Source of the DNA: Corythucha ciliata
Lineage: Eukaryota; Arthropoda; Insecta; Hemiptera; Tingidae
Direction of reading: 5' to 3'
Length of the DNA stretch: 64,000 bases
NCBI GenBank assembly: GCA_038030265.1
Contig: CM075943.1
Coordinates: 17,980,001 to 18,044,000, forward strand
The position numbers and the translations under genes are program-made. Below the pieces are notes generated by a model. The model was not told the origin of the DNA, made no database searches, and saw only the letters and a list, made by a program, of their open reading frames with translations. Positions 58,471 through 64,000 of the stretch are shown one piece after another. The stretch's first letter is position 1. Each line of letters begins with the position of its first letter.

Positions 58471-59056
58471 AGACACACAGGCAGACACGGAACCAAAGTT
58501 GTTCAGAAAGCTCTGAAATGCAAAAAGCAAGTGGAATTTTTGAAATCGGAGACAAACAATTTTTTCATCTCGAGGAACGATCACATAGCTTCACGTACCT
58601 TCTGTATTCGAGGAAGCAAAAATGCTTTTGCCTTCGAAATCTTGTGGAGAGAGACGGTAAGGTGAGTTGTAGATCCTAGTCACATTGTGCTTGATCTTGC
58701 AATTATGCTTCACTTGAAATAAAATGTCTCTTTCGGGCTTACATATTTTGCGGTGGAACTAGTTCCGGACCATGCATTTCGGTTTTTTTATTTTAAAATA
58801 GCCTTCACAAAATTAACGGCAAGGCTAACCTAATGTTGTGTCTTCGAATCGCTATCGCTGGAATGCGGAGAGCGAGCACATTTCTATCAATGATCAAATA
58901 TGGCGTACGCGCACACCTGTGTTTATAGATTCTCTACATGAACACCCGAAATTTCCAATAATTGTATTGCTTTTATGAAATGCTTTTGCGACCTGTGACC
59001 CACCTCCGCTATCCAAGGAAATCAATACTTTTGTTCTATTGATAGTAAGGGATCCA

Positions 59057-59200
59057 TTAAGGCCCGTTCACAAGCTCTGTGCTATGCGTATGTGGAGTCT
59101 TTGCAACCAATCAGATTAGTTCCCTCGAAAAATGAAGCATTTTCATAGGTTACGAAGACTCCACAGACGCATAACATAGAGCTTGTGAATGGGGCTTTAA
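59057..59200. mobile_element. MITE, ~50-bp TIRs
   Basis: The left end TTAAGGCCCGTTCACAAGCT and the right end AGCTTGTGAATGGGGCTTTA are complementary. The arms continue through ATGCGTATGTGGAGTCTT and AAGACTCCACAGACGCAT. TTAA/TTTAA at the ends may be the target site. Confidence 0.85.
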
Positions 59201-59312
59201 TACCTCAAATGATGGCAATTAAAGCAATAGAACCACTACTCAAAGGATAATTCTACTTCAAACACAATATTCATCAAGAAACGGGATAGCATTGAAAGAA
59301 AAGTTTGTGCGA

Positions 59313-59521
59313 TAAGACTGAAACCCGTCCATATGCTCAAACTTATCGTCAGTTTTGCATGTTCACAATGCTCGGTACCGTCAGTCTTTATGAGTTTTGT
59401 CATGCCAATTTTTGTTCATGAAAGACTGACGACTTCTCGTCCACACGTAACGACAAGTTTGACAAACCTGGCATGATCATGCAAGACTGACGATAAAACT
59501 GCACGTGTAGACCGGGCTTAA
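59313..59521. mobile_element. MITE-like palindrome
   Basis: The left arm (TAAGACTGAAACCCGTCCAT, then TTATCGTCAGTTTTGCATG) pairs with the right arm (CATGCAAGACTGACGATAAA, then GTGTAGACCGGGCTTA). Internal GACTGACG / CGTCAGTC copies add secondary structure. Confidence 0.75.
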
Positions 59522-59699
59522 CACAAAAACGAACAATCAAACATACAGCAATAATCAACCTTCTTGTTGCAGTGTTTGCGTCTGAAATCAGCCTCGATTA
59601 TCCTACATTATCGTCGCTTCTTCGGGGGGAAAAATCACTTCACGCTCCATCCGTGTCTTCTGGGAACTTCTGATTGTTGGCCTCTACTTAGCCGTTCAG

Positions 59700-59815
59700 A
59701 CCTTCACATTGCTGTTCTCTCTCATTTTCTCTACACCTGAGCGAACCCGAGAGTCAACTCATCTCGTCGCATCCATCAGCAGCAATCTTAATACCGTAAA
59801 CATCCGGGCGTGAAT
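59700..59815 (+). other. Candidate 5' UTR exon of the RS-rich protein gene
   Basis: A strong donor (GAAT|GTAAGTTGC at 59816) closes a moderately GC-rich stretch. The coding part begins immediately after an acceptor (TTTATTCCAG|ATG) at 60968, so a leader intron of about 1.15 kb is implied. The left limit is unknown. Confidence 0.4.
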
Positions 59816-60967
59816 GTAAGTTGCTTGTTCGATTCCCTCGTGATATACCGTTTCATCCGGATTTTCTTTTCTTCGCTCTTTGCGTTTCTTGCGGTTTTGG
59901 TACGCGTTACTCCGGGAAAAAATAACGCGCGAATTCCGTTCTATTTCTATTTTATTTTATTTTTTGTTTTTGTTTTTTTTTTAACTTGCTCTTCCTTCAA
60001 AATTGTCGTCGGGCCGCGGTGTCTCTGTAAAAATGTGGTCTGCAAACTGTCGCAGAAATTTATTTTTTAACGCGGGTCGTTGCCGTCGCGTGGACCGCGG
60101 AAAAAGCTTGAATCTTCGCTTGAAAATGTTGCTGAGATCAAGTGTTACTTAATTTTCCCCCTTTCCACTACGCACACACACAAAAAAAAGGTCTGGCATA
60201 ACACGCCTTCCTTTTTTTGTATTGATTTCTTAAAATTCCCATTTCAAGTAATTCTCGGGCGATACATTCATGGCGGTCATTCGGTTTTAAAATAATTCGG
60301 TCGGTGGGGATTACAACTTCAGAAGAGGTATGAATTTGTTCACCTTAAAACAAGTTATTTTATGTCTATTATTATCAATACTTGTTTGTTTTTCTTACAT
60401 TTATCGTCTATTATTATCGTCGTTAATGGGACTTGAAAGGAACTCAACTACTAGAAAAATATGTCCTACAACGTCCTAGGAAGCCGAACGGAGTTTTTTT
60501 TTTCAGCAAACATTGGCAGAAGCATTCGACATTGTACTGTTGGTTGACCCAATGAGAAACAAATGACAATCCATAAATTAACATCTGATGGCTCTCGCTC
60601 CCGTCCTTGGAAAAAGTGACAATTATATACGGATCTACACGAAGAACTGACCTAAAGAGCATGCGATTGTAAAACTAAGAAAACCCTAGGAGAAAGTAAA
60701 GAATCTAAGAGAACTTGCTGTTGTCGAAACTTTAACGAGACGCTCATCAGCCTAAAAGATGTTGAGCCTACGCAGACGCCAGGAGTCATTGTCGCTATCT
60801 TCCCTCGACATTAGTGTACATCTCAATACACATTATTGCATAATTCTCAAATTATACATTTGTTTGATTCTTAGCCGCCTAGTCTGGAAATGATTTTTTC
60901 TGTCTTTTGGGATATGGACTGTATAATCATTTTATCAATTTTTTGTTTTTTTTACAATTTATTCCAG

Positions 60968-63929
60968 ATGTCTTCTCGTAGGAGAGATCGTTCGAGATCT
61001 CGAGAGAAGTCAAGAGAAAGGTCGCCTAGGGCTCGTCTCCGTATGGATGCCTATCAGGCTCGTAATGGTGGTAGATCAAAGGGTTAGCTTTTTCCTTCTT
61101 CCCGGTTCAAAATAACAAGGAGAACGCTCATTTGAACGGTGTTGAATTATTCATTTCAGGTACTCCTCCCCGGTCTCGTGAAATTGACAGCGTCATGAAA
61201 AGAGCACGAAGAAGCGACAGTCAGAGCACTTACTGGAATAAAAAACTACTCGAAGTTGAGGAAAAAGACCCGAACAGGTGGATTTCTTGGTTATGTTAAT
61301 TAGTTTGATGGTAGACCGTTGTTAAATGTAATTTGTTGACGTTCTGGTGTAAGATGGAGGCACAGCGGATACAAAGAATTATATCATAGGACAGGATCAT
61401 CGAAATCTAACTCCGATTCGGTGTCGCGTTCTAGATCCCGGTCGAAATCACAGTCAAATTCAACGTCGCGTTCACTTGCTAGAGTCGGTTCACCAAGGCG
61501 AGGAGGAGTTGGCGTTGGACGAGCGAGGACGCCTCAGCGAGACCTAGGGGGAAGGGTTCGTTCTCCTGGACCGGGCACACGTGGTGGTCGTTCTCCTAGA
61601 ATCCGTTCACCCAGGTATTTTCAAAGAAGCGCGATTGATAGTCGTGAGTGGCTTTTTTAAAAACAAAAATTCTGTAAATCGTAGAACGCCAAGTCGTACG
61701 CGAGAGAGATCCCTTCGACGAGACACCGGTGGACATTCGATTCAAAGGGAATCGAGCTTGAATCGACGGGGTAAACCAATTCGTACTCGGTCTCCGCGCG
61801 GAGGCGAGAGGGTGAGAAGTCGATCGCCCAGGAGCATGAGGAAACCCCGTTCACCCGGTCCAAGATCGCCTCCTCCCAAAAAAGCGGCACGAGTCAACGT
61901 TAGTTCCCCCCCCCCCCACATTTCAAAAGTCATCTGAATTTCAAGCGATGATTTTTTTTCCACTACAGCGATCAAAGAGCTACTCTTCAGAGACAAGCAG
62001 CAGCTGCTGCTCTAACGAGTCCTGTTCAGTTTGTTCACCTCCTCATAAGGGCGCCTCCAAAGAAAGAGAAATTCCAATCAAGGAAAAACCAAGGGAGTTG
62101 CCTAAAATGAGAGAAGTGAAAAAAGAACCCACTGGGAGCCGTGCAAGGCCAATACCACGGACGCCGCCTGAGAGATCGAGGTGAAATTAATCAATCAGAT
62201 AACAAACATCACGATTACCCAGATTCCCCATGCACTTGAACCTGACCCGACCCATAACGCAAAAAACCACGAAAACTTATTATTCTCTTTATATTTAAAT
62301 TTCGAATTCAATTTTTAACGGGAAGTATTGGCAGATTTCCAAACTGATAATAAGAAACAAATATTGATTTTTAGACCAAATTTGGTTGCCCTAAGTCAAA
62401 AATTGCGACCGTGATCGTGCTAACAAGCGAGGGGCTATATATATATATATATCAAATCGAACCGACCTCGGATTCGTGTTCTAGGGGTTCTGAAACGTGA
62501 AAAAAAAGTATCACAACCCATATGTGCGACCATCAGGGCGAGACCAATAGTGCATTTTTTGAATGAAATGCACTAAAAAAAACTCGTTACCGAACCCAAA
62601 CATTTTACACATGGGTTTATTATTCATGAATGTAGCCAAATCCGGCTTGAAATTACATGAAAATCGACACCCCACACCCCTAGGATCTCAAAACCTTTGA
62701 AAACCCTCATTTTGGACTCGCTTTTGGCCCATAAAAATCCAGGGAGTTAGTTGATCAAACTGATCAGCTGTTAGGACCAACTAGATCGCAAATGGAGATT
62801 ACGTGCGAAAGAACTAGTTTTTTCAAGCAATCCTAGGGCAAGATATGGCCCAGACGGCGTACAGCGTACGGCGGACGGACATTCCAGAAATGGAATCTAG
62901 GCATGTTAGAACGTACACAGAAGAAGTTTGAGGGTGGGTTGTAAAACTTTTTAAAAATGCCAAACAAACGATTTTACGTTGAGTTATGCCACTTAACAAA
63001 CGATTTCGTTCATGGGTCGGGGAGCGCGGCTAGCCTTACCAAAGTTTGTTTGTTATTCAAAGTACTTGGAAGGCTAAACAAACGAAAATTTTGACAAAAA
63101 AAACGTAAACACACGAGTAGGACCGTTTTCGTCGTTTTTTGCGTTATGGGTCGGGTCGGGTTCATGCCCCTTGTCCAATGATAACAAATGGTTAAGAATT
63201 GTGAATGGAAACATGTCTTTTAATGCACGAACTTTACCAGAAACATAATTATCGCTGCTCGGTATGGAAGTTGGCTCGTAACAGCCGCATTATCTTGTGT
63301 AATTTACAGGTCTAGATCGTTCTCAGTTCCAAGATCCAAACCAATTGAAAAGAAGAAAAAGAAAAAGGAAAAACCATTTAAAGTAATAAAAAGCAGGTAA
63401 AAAACTAATGAATCAACGAAAATTCACCGTAATTTTACCGTTCATAGCTCGGAAGACCACCGTTCATTAAAGTCGAATCCGACTCGGAATCAAGTAGCGG
63501 GCGTGGAAGCACCGTCGGCATCGTGAGCAGTATATCAGGACCAAAATTGAGTCTGTCCGAAAGATTCGGTCGCATGGCTCAGTGGTCAACGGACCGTGAC
63601 ATGGAGCATCGTAACCTGAGGATAACAGCCGGAGACCGACTCACTGTGGAAATGGACAGTCCTCCATCTCCGCTCTATCCACCGTACGTTTTTCGGCATC
63701 CTCCCCTCGTTGGGGGAAAAAAAATCACCGCGGTTTGTATTTTTTTTTTTTTTTTTTTTTTTACAGAAGCCTCTCGTCACTCGCTGATCTGGGATCCTGG
63801 GATGATGTTCGCGTCCGGTACGCGTACTACAAGGAACGAGGCTACTTGAAAGATCTCACTCTTCAGGATTATATTAAATGGGAACAGTGGTGGTACAAGT
63901 ACCAAGACTGGCTGGAAAGTGATTGGTAA
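60968..63929 (+). CDS. Arginine/serine-rich nuclear protein, 8 coding exons
   Basis: Exons joined in phase: 60968-61082, 61160-61277, 61354-61614, 61685-61898, 61969-62180, 63310-63382, 63448-63683 and 63767-63929 (TAA), giving 463 aa. The N terminus is RS-rich (MSSRRRDRSRSREKSRERSP), followed by a conserved-looking EEKDPNRWRHSGYKELYH (about residues 71-90). A long R/S/P-rich middle (SRSRSRSKSQSNS, RSPGPRSPPPKKA) and a Lys-rich patch follow. The C-terminal region has SLSERFGRMAQWSTDRDMEH and a Trp/Tyr-rich end (RYAYYKERGYLKDLTLQDYI then WEQWWYKYQDWL). RS domains usually mean splicing or nuclear-speckle roles. I do not recognise the family, so function is inference. The 63383 donor (GTAATA) was chosen because the nearby GTAAAA site breaks phase. 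A 1.1-kb intron holds a TIR element. Confidence 0.85.
62230..63170. mobile_element. TIR element inside an intron of the RS-rich gene
   Basis: CTGACCCGACCCATAACGCA then AAAAACCACGAAAAC (62242-62275) is mirrored by GTTTTCGTCGTTTTTTGCGT then TATGGGTCGGGTCGGG (63125-63160). About 850 bp lie between, including the dispersed repeat of 62460-62580, an AT microsatellite (62439-62452) and several ACAAACGA motifs (62945-63085). No transposase frame was seen. It accounts for nearly all of the 1.13-kb intron. Confidence 0.7.
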
Positions 63930-64000
63930 TTGACAACTTAGTCCAATTCTTACGCGTTAGCGCAAATTTCAAGTGTTTGCCTCTTCTTCAACTACAGTTA

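Noticed and set aside
58465..58665. 66-codon frame after the satellite tract
   Set aside because: It starts in repeat sequence, has no family match and no good splice context.

Overview
The window is nuclear DNA of an arthropod, most likely an insect. It has spliced genes with canonical GT-AG introns, AT-rich introns and intergenic DNA, insect-type fatty acyl-CoA reductase and acid lipase genes, and very dense transposon and repeat sequence. A hemipteran would fit, but I cannot fix the species from the sequence alone. There are no bacterial operons, CRISPR arrays, rRNA genes or convincing stand-alone tRNA genes.

Five protein-coding genes can be reconstructed by joining exons in phase. (1) A lysosomal/gastric-type acid lipase, + strand, six exons at 4078-5679, lacking only its signal-peptide exon. 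(2) A complete fatty acyl-CoA reductase, + strand, eight exons at 19830-21766, 490 aa. (3) A complete 2-phosphoxylose phosphatase 1-like histidine acid phosphatase, + strand, four exons at 22293-29722, 512 aa, with a 5.8 kb repeat-filled intron and a spliced overlapping upstream ORF. (4) An FRS2-type PTB adaptor, - strand, the last two coding exons at 38530-39613, with its myristoylation exon not found. (5) An arginine/serine-rich nuclear protein of unrecognised family, + strand, eight exons at 60968-63929, 463 aa. FAR and PXYLP1 lie in tandem about 0.5 kb apart. The five genes have no obvious shared pathway.

Most of the remainder is repeats. The dominant component (by eye about a fifth of the window) is 'family A': degenerate units of about 30 bp, each carrying a TCAATTTTAGCCGCGAAT-like core followed by TTAGCG, present in about 15 blocks on both strands. 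Several blocks share the same order of recognisable landmark segments over about 1 kb, so they look like copies of a dispersed element rather than independently grown satellites. Two further families of similar style (B, with an AAATTGCAAGTTTCGGG core, and C, with a GCGGGTTTTGCTCACTAAAAA core) occupy other blocks.

On top of these lie many palindromic MITE-like insertions, two foldback elements, a Tc1/mariner-like transposon with about 570 bp inverted repeats and a nested non-LTR reverse transcriptase fragment (9100-12056), an RT element missing its catalytic block (41434-42735), and a 5.4 kb structure (46476-51885) in which a decayed RT is flanked by inverted arms and has undergone a near-perfect 2.5 kb tandem duplication. 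A tRNA-derived SINE sits just downstream of PXYLP1, and a satellite-like tract with a repeat of about 142 bp lies at 57060-58470.
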